Notes: generated from the sequence alone by a model not told the origin. A DNA stretch of 12,564 nucleotides from JAPKZH01 sp964537875 (GCA_964537875.1 CAZIDN010000090.1:1-12564), one strand, 5' to 3'. Positions 1 to 7,922 are shown, counted from the first letter of the stretch. Translations and numbers: made by a program.

Positions 1-263
1 ATCATGCCAAAGTCTGGCCGGAAGTTCTTCATATGATCCGGCAATGCCATATCCATAACTATTCGATCTTCCACAAGGACGGCTATCTCTTCGCCTATTT
101 CGAGTATTACGGCACAGACTTTGAGGCCGACATGGCCAAGATGGCCGCCGATCCCAAGACCCAAGAGTGGTGGGACATCATGATGCCGATGCAGATTCCG
201 CTGCCGAACCGCCCCGCGGGCGCGTGGTGGGCCGACATGGAGGAAGTCTTTCACACGGAGTGA
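1..263 (+). CDS. rhaM: L-rhamnose mutarotase, 3' part
   Basis: This is the C-terminal part of an L-rhamnose mutarotase (RhaM/YiiL, DUF718 family), which interconverts the alpha and beta anomers of L-rhamnose in the cytoplasm. The reading frame is open from base 3 and the 5' end lies outside the window. Visible family features are HAKVWPE at the left edge (the His is the conserved active-site type residue), NYSIF, the FEADMAKM segment, the paired Trp in EWWDIM, and the C-terminal MEEVF typical of the family. An ATG at 33 is internal, because family signature residues precede it. The stop TGA is 12 bp before the next gene, so the two are probably co-transcribed. About 86 residues are visible, against roughly 100-110 in the full family. 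Confidence 0.85.
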   Translation, partial: HAKVWPEVLHMIRQCHIHNYSIFHKDGYLFAYFEYYGTDFEADMAKMAADPKTQEWWDIMMPMQIPLPNRPAGAWWADMEEVFHTE

Positions 264-275
264 GACAGGACGGCC

Positions 276-1445
276 ATGGAACGCACGGCGAACGGCCTGG
301 CCAAGCTGGACCGGATGAACAAAACGCTTCGCCACGAGGAAGCGGACCGCGTCCCCATCAGCGATTTCTTCTGGGGAAGCTTTCTGGAGCGTTGGCGCAA
401 GGACCTGGGCTTGCCGGCCGGCACCGATATCTACAAATACTACGACCTCGACTGGATCGTCACGGTCCCCAACATGGACCCACATATCAAGCCGTTCGAG
501 ATCCTTGAGGAAACCGGCGAGCACGTCATCGTCCGCACCGGCTTTGAAGCGGTGATCAAGAAGCAATTCGCCGACCCGATGCCCGCTTTTTTGAAATTCG
601 AGACCGATTCCTTGGAAAAGCTGTCCGCCCTGAGGTTCGATGATCCCTGGGATGACCGGCGCTACTTCAGCCCGGGCGACAACCAGATTGCGGGCGTCGG
701 CGACGGCTTCGCCCGGAACTCGCCGGCCTGGTTCGAGACCGTCAAGGCGCTCCATCCCGATTTTCCCGTCTACGGCAGCGTTTGCGAAGGACAGGAGATG
801 TTGTGGCGCATCATCGGCTCGGAAAACGTCATGCTCTGGATCGGTCTCTATCCGGATGAGATCGGCCAATTCGTCGAACGCCTCGGCGAGTTTGCCCTCG
901 GCCTCGCCAAGGCTCAGATCAAGGCCGCCGGCGGGCTGTTGGACGGTATGGTCATTTGGGGTGACGTGGCCTATCGCAAAGACCTCTTCTTTTCGCCCGA
1001 TTATTGGCGCAGACATTTTAAGCCCATCGTCAAAGCGATTGCGGATGAATGCCACGCGCACCGTCTGCCCGTCATCTATCACGGCTGCGGGAACGTCCGG
1101 CGTATTTTTGCCGATTTCATCGAGATCGGCGTAGATGCCTACAACCCGCTTGAGGCCAAGGCTGGGCTGGACGTGATCGAACTTCGGCGGCAGTACGGCC
1201 ATAAAATCGGCTTCTGCGGCAACATGGACGTGATCATCTGGGCCGGCGGCACGGAGGATGAGATCAAGAAGATGGCGCTGACGAAGCTGAACGCGGCCAA
1301 AGGCGGCGGCTATATCGTCCAGTCCGACCATTCGGTGCCGAGCAATGTCTCGGGCCGGAATTATGATTACCTGGTCCATCTTGTCCGCGAGCACGGCCGG
1401 TATCCGCTCCGGCTCGGCGAGTACGACATCCCGGACATCCGCTGA
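276..1445 (+). CDS. URO-D superfamily protein, methyltransferase-like
   Basis: A 389-residue cytoplasmic protein of the uroporphyrinogen decarboxylase / methylcobamide:CoM methyltransferase superfamily (TIM-barrel fold). The N-terminal LRHEEADRVPI (about residues 18-28) is the usual start of this family. Later motifs are IWGDVAY with Asp230, HGCGN at 269-273, NPLEAKAGLD from 290, and FCGNMD with Cys314 and Asp318. The Arg-rich N-terminal motif of true heme-pathway HemE is not seen, so a role in heme synthesis is unlikely. His269, Cys271 and Cys314 could form a zinc site like the H-x-C...C site of MtaA/MtbA enzymes; this is inference. The substrate is unknown. The 12-bp gap to the rhamnose mutarotase suggests a sugar-catabolism operon. 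A weak purine stretch precedes ATG 276; ATG 315 is a possible alternative start but would trim conserved residues close to the N-terminus. Confidence 0.85.
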   Translation: MERTANGLAKLDRMNKTLRHEEADRVPISDFFWGSFLERWRKDLGLPAGTDIYKYYDLDWIVTVPNMDPHIKPFEILEETGEHVIVRTGFEAVIKKQFADPMPAFLKFETDSLEKLSALRFDDPWDDRRYFSPGDNQIAGVGDGFARNSPAWFETVKALHPDFPVYGSVCEGQEMLWRIIGSENVMLWIGLYPDEIGQFVERLGEFALGLAKAQIKAAGGLLDGMVIWGDVAYRKDLFFSPDYWRRHFKPIVKAIADECHAHRLPVIYHGCGNVRRIFADFIEIGVDAYNPLEAKAGLDVIELRRQYGHKIGFCGNMDVIIWAGGTEDEIKKMALTKLNAAKGGGYIVQSDHSVPSNVSGRNYDYLVHLVREHGRYPLRLGEYDIPDIR

Positions 1446-1493
1446 GTCCGATGAAAATGCTCCTTGGAAGGAAGGTAGGGAGCGAAGCGGGCG

Positions 1494-1528
1494 TTGGAAG
1501 GAAACCATTTTCCAGGATTTCCTTCCAA
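1494..1528. repeat. Inverted repeat, TTGGAAGG type
   Basis: A perfect 11-bp inverted repeat (TTGGAAGGAAA at 1494-1504, TTTCCTTCCAA at 1518-1528) with a 13-nt loop. The same TTGGAAGG core occurs at about 1464 in direct orientation and again in the hairpin at 1558-1582. It lies between the URO-D-like gene and the kinase promoter. It has no T-tract, so it is better seen as a palindromic repeat than as a clean intrinsic terminator. Confidence 0.65.
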
Positions 1529-1557
1529 GAGTGTCCGGCCGAGTCTTCCCGGCGCCC

Positions 1558-1582
1558 TTTGGAAGGGGTCTTCCCCTCCAAA
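1558..1582. repeat. Hairpin before kinase promoter
   Basis: A 25-nt near-perfect inverted repeat: TTTGGA pairs with TCCAAA, then one mismatch, then GGG with CCC. It ends directly against the -35 box of the kinase promoter. It may end transcription from the upstream sugar operon, but the following bases are mixed C/T and not a U-tract. It shares the TTGGAAGG core with the repeat at 1494-1528. Confidence 0.5.
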
Positions 1583-1611
1583 TTGACTCTTCCCTTTGTA
1601 AGTGCTATTCT
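1583..1611 (+). promoter_or_regulatory. Sigma70-type promoter of the kinase gene
   Basis: The -35 box TTGACT (1583-1588) and the -10 box TATTCT (1606-1611) are separated by 17 bp. Transcription would start near 1618, leaving a leader of about 25 nt that contains the ribosome site of ATG 1644. This excludes the in-frame ATG at 1602, which lies inside the promoter. Confidence 0.6.
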
Positions 1612-1630
1612 TTCGCCAAGCGGCTGAACA

Positions 1631-1641
1631 GGGAGAAGAGG
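1631..1641 (+). promoter_or_regulatory. Ribosome binding site deciding the kinase start
   Basis: GGGAGAAGAGG lies just upstream of ATG 1644. The first residues from this ATG form a zinc ribbon, a sensible N-terminus, while the 14 extra codons from ATG 1602 have no such support. Confidence 0.7.
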
Positions 1642-1643
1642 CC

Positions 1644-4600
1644 ATGAAATGTCCCAAATGCCATTTGGAAAACACGTCGGATTCCCGGTTCTGTAAGAGT
1701 TGCGCGGCGCCGCTTCCGCCTTCCGACGAAGTCTCGGCCTTTCAAACCGAAACCTTGAAGAGCCCGGTCAAAGAGCTCGCCACAGGCTTGACCTTTGCCG
1801 GCCGCTACCAGGTCATCGAAGAGCTGGGCAAGGGCGGAATGGGCAAGGTCTATAAGGTCTTCGATACCGAGATCAAAGAGAAGGTGGCCCTCAAGCTTCT
1901 CAAGCCTGATATCGCCGCCGACAAGGAAACGATCGAGCGCTTCAGGAACGAGCTGAAATTCGCCCGAAAGATCCGCCACAAAAACGTCTGCCAGATGTTC
2001 GACCTGGCCAAAGATGAGGGCAGCTATTACATCACTATGGAATATGTCCATGGCGAGGACTTGAAGCGGCTGATCCGGAAAATGGGGCAGTTGAGCGCAG
2101 GGCAGGCGCTATTGATTGCCAAGCAGGTGGGCGAAGGGCTGGCCGAGGCCCACCATTTGGGCGTCGTCCATCGTGACTTGAAGCCCCAGAACATCATGGT
2201 CGATGAGGAAGGGAATGCCCGGATCATGGATTTCGGCATTGCCCGCTCTATCAAAGCCAAAGGAATCACGGATGCGGGCGTGATGATCGGCACGCCCGAG
2301 TATATGTCGCCGGAACAGGCGGAAGCGGGCGATATCGACAAACGTTCGGATATTTATTCGCTGGGAGTCATCCTTTACGAGATGGTCACCGGGCGTGTGC
2401 CTTTTGAAGGAGATACGCCCTTAAGCATCGCCATGAAACATAAGGGCGAAAAGCCTAAAGACCCAAGAGAGCTTAACGCTCAGGTGCTTCCGGACCTTAG
2501 CCGCGTCATCCTGAAATGCATGGAAAAAGACAAGGCGTCAAGATATCAGACTGCGGAAGAGCTGCTGTCCGACATGTCCAAGATCGAAAAAGGCATGCCC
2601 ACGACTCAGAGAATTGTTCCCGAGAGAATTCCCCTGACTTCAAGGGAAATCACGGTCAAGTTCAAATTGAAAAAGCTCTTCGCCCCGGTCCTGGGGATCG
2701 TTGCTCTTGCCGTCGTCGCGATCGTCGTTTTACGCTTTCTCCCCAAAAAATCCGTTGCTCCTCCGCCTCTTCTCTCCGGGAAGCCTTCTCTCGCCGTGCT
2801 CTATTTTGAAAATATTTCCGGCGATAAAAGCTTGGACGCCTGGAAAACCGGCCTCACGGAATTGCTCATTACGAAACTCGGCCAGTCAAAATTCATCAAT
2901 GTCCTGAGCAGCGATAGAATTTTCGGAATCTTGAAAAAACTGAATTTGGATGAAGCCAAAAAATATTCGACGGACGACCTGGTCAAAGTGGCGAATGAAG
3001 GAGGAGCGAGCCATACCCTGAGCGGGAGCTTCATGAAAGCCGGGGAAAATATCATCATCACCTTGACGCTTCAGCAACCACACACGGGAAAGGTCATCAG
3101 TTCGATGACGGTCCCCTGCAAAGGCGAAGCCGAAATATTTCCTAAGCTCGATGAGTTTGCAAAAGAGATTAAGTCGGGCCTGAACCTTTCTTCCGAGCAG
3201 ATCGCCGGCGACTTTGATAAAGAGGTCGGCAAGATTACGACAAGCTCTCCCGAGGCCTATAAGTATTACAGCGAAGCGCGAAAGTTTCATCTCAAACAGG
3301 ACAATCGTGAAGCGATCCAGCTCTATGAAAAAGCGGTCGCGATTGATCCGGAGTTTGCCATGGCCTACAGGGGGATGTCGGCGGCCTATGGCAATATGGG
3401 ATATGTTTCTAAAAAGAAAGAATATATCCAAAAAGCTTTCAATCTAAGTGGCCGAATCTCGGACAGGGAGCGCTATCTCATCCAGGGACAGCTTTATTAT
3501 CTGAAAGAAAATACTTATGGCCAAGCCGTCGAGGCGTTCAATAAATTGTTAGAGCTTTATCCGGACGACCCAATCGCAAATAGCTACCTGGGGAATATTT
3601 ACCATGATCTCGAGGAGTGGGATAAGGCCATAGAGAAGCTTGAGCTGAGGTTAAGAATACAAAAGGACGTCTTGCATATTGGGAATCTAGGCGGCCTTTA
3701 CGCAGCAAGGGGGCTTTATGATAAAGCCGGGCAAATTTACGAGGATTATCTTAAAAATACTGCGGATGACGCCCGGGTCCATTCGTATCTAGGCTGGAAC
3801 TATTTGTGTCAAGGCAAATATGATCTTGCTTTTTACGAGGCAGATAAGGCTTTTCTGCTTGACCCAAAGTCCGTAAATAATTTTTATCTGAAGGGGGATA
3901 TTTTCCATCTCAGCGGGAAATTCGAGGAAGCCGAAAAAGAATATCTCAAAATCCTCGAAACAGGGGACAAATCCGATCATCTGAGCTCCAGATGGAGTCT
4001 GGCGGCTTTATACCTAACTCAAGGAAAATTCGATAAAGCAAGGGACGAGCTAAAACTTGTTATGGAGCTGGCGGATGAGTTTAAAGAAAAGTCGATGAAA
4101 TTGAGTGCCGAGTTTGTTATGGCGTATATGGATCTTAGATTGGGGAAATTCGAAAAAGCTTTGGAAGAGACAGAGGACTCAATAAAAGGATGGATAGAAT
4201 TAGAGAATTTGCCGGCTCAAAGAATGGCTTTGCCCTGGAAAGGCGTCCTCTATCTTGAGATGGGAAAAGTTGGAGAAGCCCAGAAAACGGCCGTTGAACT
4301 CAAAGACCTGATTCAAAAAGGGATGAACAAAAAAGCCATGAGGTATTCGTATTGGCTGGAGGGCATGATTGACCTTAAAAAAGCGAATTTTCGAAGAGCC
4401 ATAGAGAACCTTAATAAGGCCATATCGTTATTGCCCAGCCAGGTTACCACGAATGACGAGCATGCGCTTTTTTATGGTCCTTTGGCATCGGCGTATCATA
4501 AAGCGGGGGATTTAGAGAAAGCCAAAGCGGAATATGAAAAGATAATGGCCCTTACCACGGGCAGGGTTTTTTTCGGAGATATTTACGTCAAGAGCTTTTA

Positions 4601-4745
4601 TATGGTGGGGAAGATCGCCGAGCAGCAAGGGCAGAAGGCCCGCGCCGTCGAGCATTACCAAAAGTTCCTCGACCTTTGGAAAGACGCCGACCCGGGCTTT
4701 CCTGAAATCGACGATGCCCGCAAGCGCCTCGCCGCGCTAAAATAA
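1644..4745 (+). CDS. Zinc-ribbon Ser/Thr kinase with TolB-like and TPR domains
   Basis: A 1033-residue membrane signalling protein. Domains in order: a zinc ribbon with Cys3, Cys6, Cys17 and Cys20; a Hanks-type Ser/Thr kinase (about 55-320) with a Gly-rich loop at 62-67, Lys84, the HRD motif at 176-178, DFG at 196-198 and GTPEYMSPEQ after it; one transmembrane helix at about 346-363; a TolB-amino-terminal-like domain (about 380-500, starting LAVLYFENISGD); and a long TPR solenoid (about 535-1033). The kinase should lie in the cytoplasm, with the TolB-like and TPR parts on the outer side of the membrane. All key kinase residues are present, so it is probably active. Its targets and the signal sensed are unknown. 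It has its own promoter, so it need not belong to the upstream sugar operon. GC content falls to about 39% in the TPR part (counted over 4021-4140), against about 57% in the kinase part and 62% at the very end. Confidence 0.92.
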   Translation: MKCPKCHLENTSDSRFCKSCAAPLPPSDEVSAFQTETLKSPVKELATGLTFAGRYQVIEELGKGGMGKVYKVFDTEIKEKVALKLLKPDIAADKETIERFRNELKFARKIRHKNVCQMFDLAKDEGSYYITMEYVHGEDLKRLIRKMGQLSAGQALLIAKQVGEGLAEAHHLGVVHRDLKPQNIMVDEEGNARIMDFGIARSIKAKGITDAGVMIGTPEYMSPEQAEAGDIDKRSDIYSLGVILYEMVTGRVPFEGDTPLSIAMKHKGEKPKDPRELNAQVLPDLSRVILKCMEKDKASRYQTAEELLSDMSKIEKGMPTTQRIVPERIPLTSREITVKFKLKKLFAPVLGIVALAVVAIVVLRFLPKKSVAPPPLLSGKPSLAVLYFENISGDKSLDAWKTGLTELLITKLGQSKFINVLSSDRIFGILKKLNLDEAKKYSTDDLVKVANEGGASHTLSGSFMKAGENIIITLTLQQPHTGKVISSMTVPCKGEAEIFPKLDEFAKEIKSGLNLSSEQIAGDFDKEVGKITTSSPEAYKYYSEARKFHLKQDNREAIQLYEKAVAIDPEFAMAYRGMSAAYGNMGYVSKKKEYIQKAFNLSGRISDRERYLIQGQLYYLKENTYGQAVEAFNKLLELYPDDPIANSYLGNIYHDLEEWDKAIEKLELRLRIQKDVLHIGNLGGLYAARGLYDKAGQIYEDYLKNTADDARVHSYLGWNYLCQGKYDLAFYEADKAFLLDPKSVNNFYLKGDIFHLSGKFEEAEKEYLKILETGDKSDHLSSRWSLAALYLTQGKFDKARDELKLVMELADEFKEKSMKLSAEFVMAYMDLRLGKFEKALEETEDSIKGWIELENLPAQRMALPWKGVLYLEMGKVGEAQKTAVELKDLIQKGMNKKAMRYSYWLEGMIDLKKANFRRAIENLNKAISLLPSQVTTNDEHALFYGPLASAYHKAGDLEKAKAEYEKIMALTTGRVFFGDIYVKSFYMVGKIAEQQGQKARAVEHYQKFLDLWKDADPGFPEIDDARKRLAALK

Positions 4746-4750
4746 CTTAA

Positions 4751-4775
4751 GGGGACACACACTGTGTGTGTCCCC
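4751..4775. terminator. Perfect 25-bp palindrome, probable two-way terminator
   Basis: GGGGACACACAC and GTGTGTGTCCCC form 12-bp perfect arms around a single central T. It sits in the 47-bp gap between the convergent kinase and lipoprotein genes. On the plus strand it is followed by GTTTT, and on the minus strand by a T-rich stretch, so it could end transcription both ways. Related 25-bp copies occur at 10958, 12219 and 12424, which marks it as a dispersed repeat as well. Confidence 0.75.
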
Positions 4776-4792
4776 GTTTTATCGATCTTCCT

Positions 4793-5464
4793 CTAGTAAT
4801 TCCCGCCGGTCTTGGGCTTATATTTTTTGGTCGCCTCGTCGATCTGGGGCTTGTATTTTCTAATAAGGTTCAGGTCGTCTTCATTCAGGCTGGAATCTTG
4901 AGGCTTGCTGAGGTCCTCAGTTGATTTCTTGGCGCTGGCGACTTGATCCTCGTAGATTTTCTTCATTTCCGGGCTGAGATTGGGATCCTTAAGAGATTTT
5001 TCGGCGTCGGCAGCCATCTTTTCCATAGATTCTTTCAACCCTTTCGTCATCTCCTCAGCGCCAATGGCCATCTCGCCGACCGTAATCCGCCCCCAGACGG
5101 CCGTGTAATCCTCATAGCCCTTAAAACCGTATTTGCGGGCGAAGGTATTGAATTTCTCGACCTCATCTTTCATAGCGGAAAAACTCCTTGTCTGGCCGCC
5201 CTTGAAGACGACGTCAAAAGGATTCATTTCCTCTTTAAGGGATTCGATGAACTTCTCTATCTTTTCATCCGTGAGATAGGCTACCTTGTAATCCCGGATC
5301 GGATCGTTCGAGGTGGCCGTTTCCGTGGCCCGTGCCGCCGTCTCCGAGGCGGTCTGGGTCGAGGTTGTCGTGCCCTGTTTTTTTCCGCAGGCAACGACGA
5401 CCAAAAGCGCGATTAGCGCGCAGACGATCCATCCTGCCATCCGCCACTTGGTTTTGAGTAGCAT
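4793..5464 (-). CDS. Small helical lipoprotein, unknown function
   Basis: A 223-residue predicted lipoprotein. A hydrophobic signal segment (about residues 10-25) ends in VVVAC with Cys26 as the likely lipidated residue. A Ser/Thr/Ala-rich linker follows (about 30-52). The rest is charged and helix-rich, with a conserved-looking central block (LTDEKIEKFIES, then FARKYGFKGYEDYTAVWGR). Lys/Glu-rich helices follow, ending in a Lys/Tyr-rich tail. AAGGAGG lies 6 nt upstream of the ATG. It should be anchored in a membrane facing the periplasm or outside. The gene is divergent from the metalloprotease operon and convergent with the kinase gene. I cannot assign a family with confidence. Confidence 0.85.
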   Translation of the reverse strand: MLLKTKWRMAGWIVCALIALLVVVACGKKQGTTTSTQTASETAARATETATSNDPIRDYKVAYLTDEKIEKFIESLKEEMNPFDVVFKGGQTRSFSAMKDEVEKFNTFARKYGFKGYEDYTAVWGRITVGEMAIGAEEMTKGLKESMEKMAADAEKSLKDPNLSPEMKKIYEDQVASAKKSTEDLSKPQDSSLNEDDLNLIRKYKPQIDEATKKYKPKTGGNY

Positions 5465-5519
5465 GAAGTACCTCCTTTTTAAGTCATACGCGGCGCAGAG
5501 CGACGCGCAAAAAGAAAAT

Positions 5520-5549
5520 TTTATATCACGGCTTCGAAAGCCGTGTCAA
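5520..5549 (-). promoter_or_regulatory. Minus-strand promoter of the lipoprotein gene
   Basis: Read on the minus strand, the -35 box is TTGACA (5549-5544) and the -10 box TATAAA (5525-5520), with an 18-bp spacer. Transcription would start near 5513, about 48 nt before the lipoprotein start codon. The spacer is filled by an inverted repeat. Confidence 0.6.
5527..5545. promoter_or_regulatory. Inverted repeat in promoter spacer, candidate operator
   Basis: CACGGCT and AGCCGTG form 7-bp perfect arms around TCGAA. The dyad spans almost the whole spacer of the minus-strand promoter and touches its -35 box. A dyad in this position is typical of operators bound between the -35 and -10 boxes, for example by MerR-family regulators. 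No regulator gene is in the window, so its role is inferred. Confidence 0.45.
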
Positions 5550-5574
5550 TCTCTTTCCGGCAAGGTTAGAATCG

Positions 5575-5604
5575 TTGACAGATATTCGAGGGGGGTGCTA
5601 TATT
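5575..5604 (+). promoter_or_regulatory. Promoter of the metalloprotease operon
   Basis: A perfect -35 box TTGACA (5575-5580) and a -10 box TATATT (5599-5604) are separated by 18 bp. The predicted start near 5611 leaves a leader of about 80 nt. The -35 boxes of this and the divergent promoter are only 25 bp apart, so the two could be regulated together. Confidence 0.65.
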
Positions 5605-5693
5605 TCGCTAGATTACGTTGTATCGCATTCGATGCCTAACAGAGAAAATGTCTTGGGCGTGAAAAACATTCAATTCTTAAGATAGGAGTCACT

Positions 5694-7922
5694 ATGCGGA
5701 AAACGATGCTTATCTTGAGTATGGCTCTCCTCGCCCTCGTCGGCGGTTGGCGCGGTCAACAAGACTCGGAGCAGACACGCCTGGGCCAGATCTTTCTGAG
5801 CGTCCGCTCGGTGTTGACGTTCAGCGCCCAGAGGAAGGGCACCTACGTCGAACCAACCTTCGGTCTTATTCGCGAAGAAAACGAGACTAATGACCGGATT
5901 ACCTATACATACACCATGACCCAACGGCTGAACGTTACGCAGATCGAGGATCGGTTGTTGATGTTCGGATCTACGCCGGACGCGGACACGATGCACTCCT
6001 CCCTGACCATCGAGGGCGGAGGCCAGGAGTCCGGTGTGCGGACGGCCGATGGAGATCTCGTTTTCCGAGTCAAGGGGTTCTGGACTTATGGGACTCCGCC
6101 CGAGAACACCGATGAGCATTCTTATGTTCATGAGATAATCCTGGGCGGGCCTTTTAAGGTCATTCATCCCCATCCGCTTCCCCAGTCTCCGGAGGTCACG
6201 TGCGGGGGGACGACCGTAAGTCCCGAGTACGGGTCGCATCCGTATAAAACACTCGGCCTTGCCAGCAGTCTTGCCCCTAGGGTGATGAATCGCGCCCTGA
6301 AAGATCCGGGCTTTATTAAGCAGTTCGAAGGCACGGCTCCGGATAATGAATCCGGGTTTCAGGTTAGCCGGCAAGCCCAATTCTCGGCCAGCGGTATAGA
6401 TGAAGACGACAACCGGCCGGGAATCAATATCAATTGGACGGGCCGATGGGAAGTCCACTACACGCTGGGGTACGCCCCGGAAACAAAGCTCGAGGCCGTC
6501 ATCGTTCCCCCCGAGAATTACGAAGGCTGGATGGCGACAGGGGATAAAGACGAAGACACCCCGTCGCTCGCCCCGCTCGTCGTCACCGCGAAGTTGCGCC
6601 TCAAGGACAAGCCGGGAAAGGAGCCCTCGGAAAGAGCCAAGTTCAAATTTGAGCTCATCGAAACGTCCAAGGAGCCCGGGCTGTGCCTGAACGCTCCTAA
6701 AAAAGACAAAGCCAAGAAGTCTTTCGACCTGAAAATCAGGCAGAAGGAGAATCCGGAGCTCGAAATATCAGACAACGGACAGACCGCGACCTCCAAGGAA
6801 TTCTTAAGTTCCGATATCGTCGTCATCAGATCCTACGACTGGGGAGCCTACGCGAAAATGAAGGTTACGGCGACCCTGGACAACGGGCAGGAGCTGGCCG
6901 CGCGCCTGGAAGGCAACCCTCAGAAGGAGGAGATGGTCATCCCCCTCGATGAAAACAACAACCGCGTCGCCGACGGCTGGGAGAAGGAGAAGAACGTCTA
7001 CGGCAAGAACCTTCCGGCTGACTGGGACGGCGCGGAAGAACCTCAAGGGCAGAAAGCTCGGGGCGACGGGATTTCTCTCTACGAAAAATTTCGCGGCTTC
7101 GAGTTTGAGGGCATCCACGAGCGGCTGGACCCGAACCACAAGTACCTGTTCGTCCACGACCCGGACGAAATCGTACGCCTCGTTGCTAAAGATAAGAGGG
7201 TCCAGGCAATGAACTTTAAAGCTGTCTCGAAGTTGCGCTTGAGGTTCATCGATGATGATCACTGGACTGGTCCAGGTTCATCAAGAGAGAAAAAGAGGAT
7301 AGTGAACTTTAACACGGGATGGAAGGACGGCCACGCGGTGGACCAGCATGCGCTCGACCTGAAGGTTGAGGAGGGCGGGGGTGTTTTCCCCAAGGACTAC
7401 CTCAATGCATTTAAACGCCAAAAGGTCAGCCTAAAGGGGGAGGCACCTTCTAACGAAGGTTTCTGTTTCCCCGATACCTACAGGGGATATGGGGCGCCGA
7501 GGCGCACCTATCAAATAATGATCTTCTCTGCTCTGATACGAAAGAACATAGTTGGCCTTTCTGCCTATATGCTAAGGGATCTGGGCGTTTTTTCGGATGA
7601 TCAGGATAAAGAAAGCCTCAATTTTATCGAGGAATATATACGGACTCATCCCGGCGAATACAGGGAGGTTCTTATTCGACAAATTACATTGGTCCTTTCG
7701 CACGAAATGTCGCACGGGGTGGGGGTTGAGCATCATGAAGAGTTTTTTTCCAGGCCCTCCGAGGATTGCGTGATGTCTGGTAGTTATTTTTTTGGGAAAG
7801 GTGGACTGGCTGATCCACTCATGCTTAACACGTACAACGTAATACCGGATAAGCTCTGCCTCAAGTATTGCTGGCCCAGCGTGATTGTGTCTGACCTGGC
7901 CGATGAGAAGGCTGGAAAATAG
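5694..7922 (+). CDS. Secreted metzincin-type metalloprotease
   Basis: A 742-residue secreted protein with a hydrophobic signal segment at residues 4-18. The C-terminal region carries HEMSHGVGVEH (670-680), an exact match to the zinc-metzincin pattern HExxHxxGxxH, with Glu671 as catalytic base and His670, His674 and His680 as zinc ligands. Met694 in DCVMSG, 14 residues later, fits the Met-turn. Upstream are a Ca-binding-like acidic loop (Asp419 to Trp429, with Asn at alternate positions and ADGW) and a GDG motif at 457-459 that leads into SLYEKFRGFE. The first 400 residues look like beta-rich non-catalytic domains. GATAGGAG precedes the ATG. The downstream lipoprotein gene starts 13 bp after the stop, so the two form an operon. 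The substrate is unknown. The overall arrangement does not match a named protease family I can identify. Confidence 0.82.
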   Translation: MRKTMLILSMALLALVGGWRGQQDSEQTRLGQIFLSVRSVLTFSAQRKGTYVEPTFGLIREENETNDRITYTYTMTQRLNVTQIEDRLLMFGSTPDADTMHSSLTIEGGGQESGVRTADGDLVFRVKGFWTYGTPPENTDEHSYVHEIILGGPFKVIHPHPLPQSPEVTCGGTTVSPEYGSHPYKTLGLASSLAPRVMNRALKDPGFIKQFEGTAPDNESGFQVSRQAQFSASGIDEDDNRPGININWTGRWEVHYTLGYAPETKLEAVIVPPENYEGWMATGDKDEDTPSLAPLVVTAKLRLKDKPGKEPSERAKFKFELIETSKEPGLCLNAPKKDKAKKSFDLKIRQKENPELEISDNGQTATSKEFLSSDIVVIRSYDWGAYAKMKVTATLDNGQELAARLEGNPQKEEMVIPLDENNNRVADGWEKEKNVYGKNLPADWDGAEEPQGQKARGDGISLYEKFRGFEFEGIHERLDPNHKYLFVHDPDEIVRLVAKDKRVQAMNFKAVSKLRLRFIDDDHWTGPGSSREKKRIVNFNTGWKDGHAVDQHALDLKVEEGGGVFPKDYLNAFKRQKVSLKGEAPSNEGFCFPDTYRGYGAPRRTYQIMIFSALIRKNIVGLSAYMLRDLGVFSDDQDKESLNFIEEYIRTHPGEYREVLIRQITLVLSHEMSHGVGVEHHEEFFSRPSEDCVMSGSYFFGKGGLADPLMLNTYNVIPDKLCLKYCWPSVIVSDLADEKAGK

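Noticed and set aside
276..1445. Heme-pathway uroporphyrinogen decarboxylase (HemE)
   Set aside because: The conserved Arg-containing N-terminal motif of HemE is absent and the HGCG motif points to the methyltransferase-like branch.
1602..1643. Upstream in-frame start extending the kinase by 14 residues
   Set aside because: It lies within the predicted promoter, and the clear ribosome site and zinc ribbon begin at ATG 1644.
4943..5416. Plus-strand open frame of 157 codons opposite the lipoprotein gene
   Set aside because: The minus-strand frame has a signal peptide, lipobox, ribosome site and promoter; this frame has none of these.
5670..6458. Minus-strand open frame of 262 codons opposite the metalloprotease
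   Set aside because: It runs across the start of a well-supported gene, has no ribosome site, and its composition is typical of an antisense shadow in GC-rich DNA.
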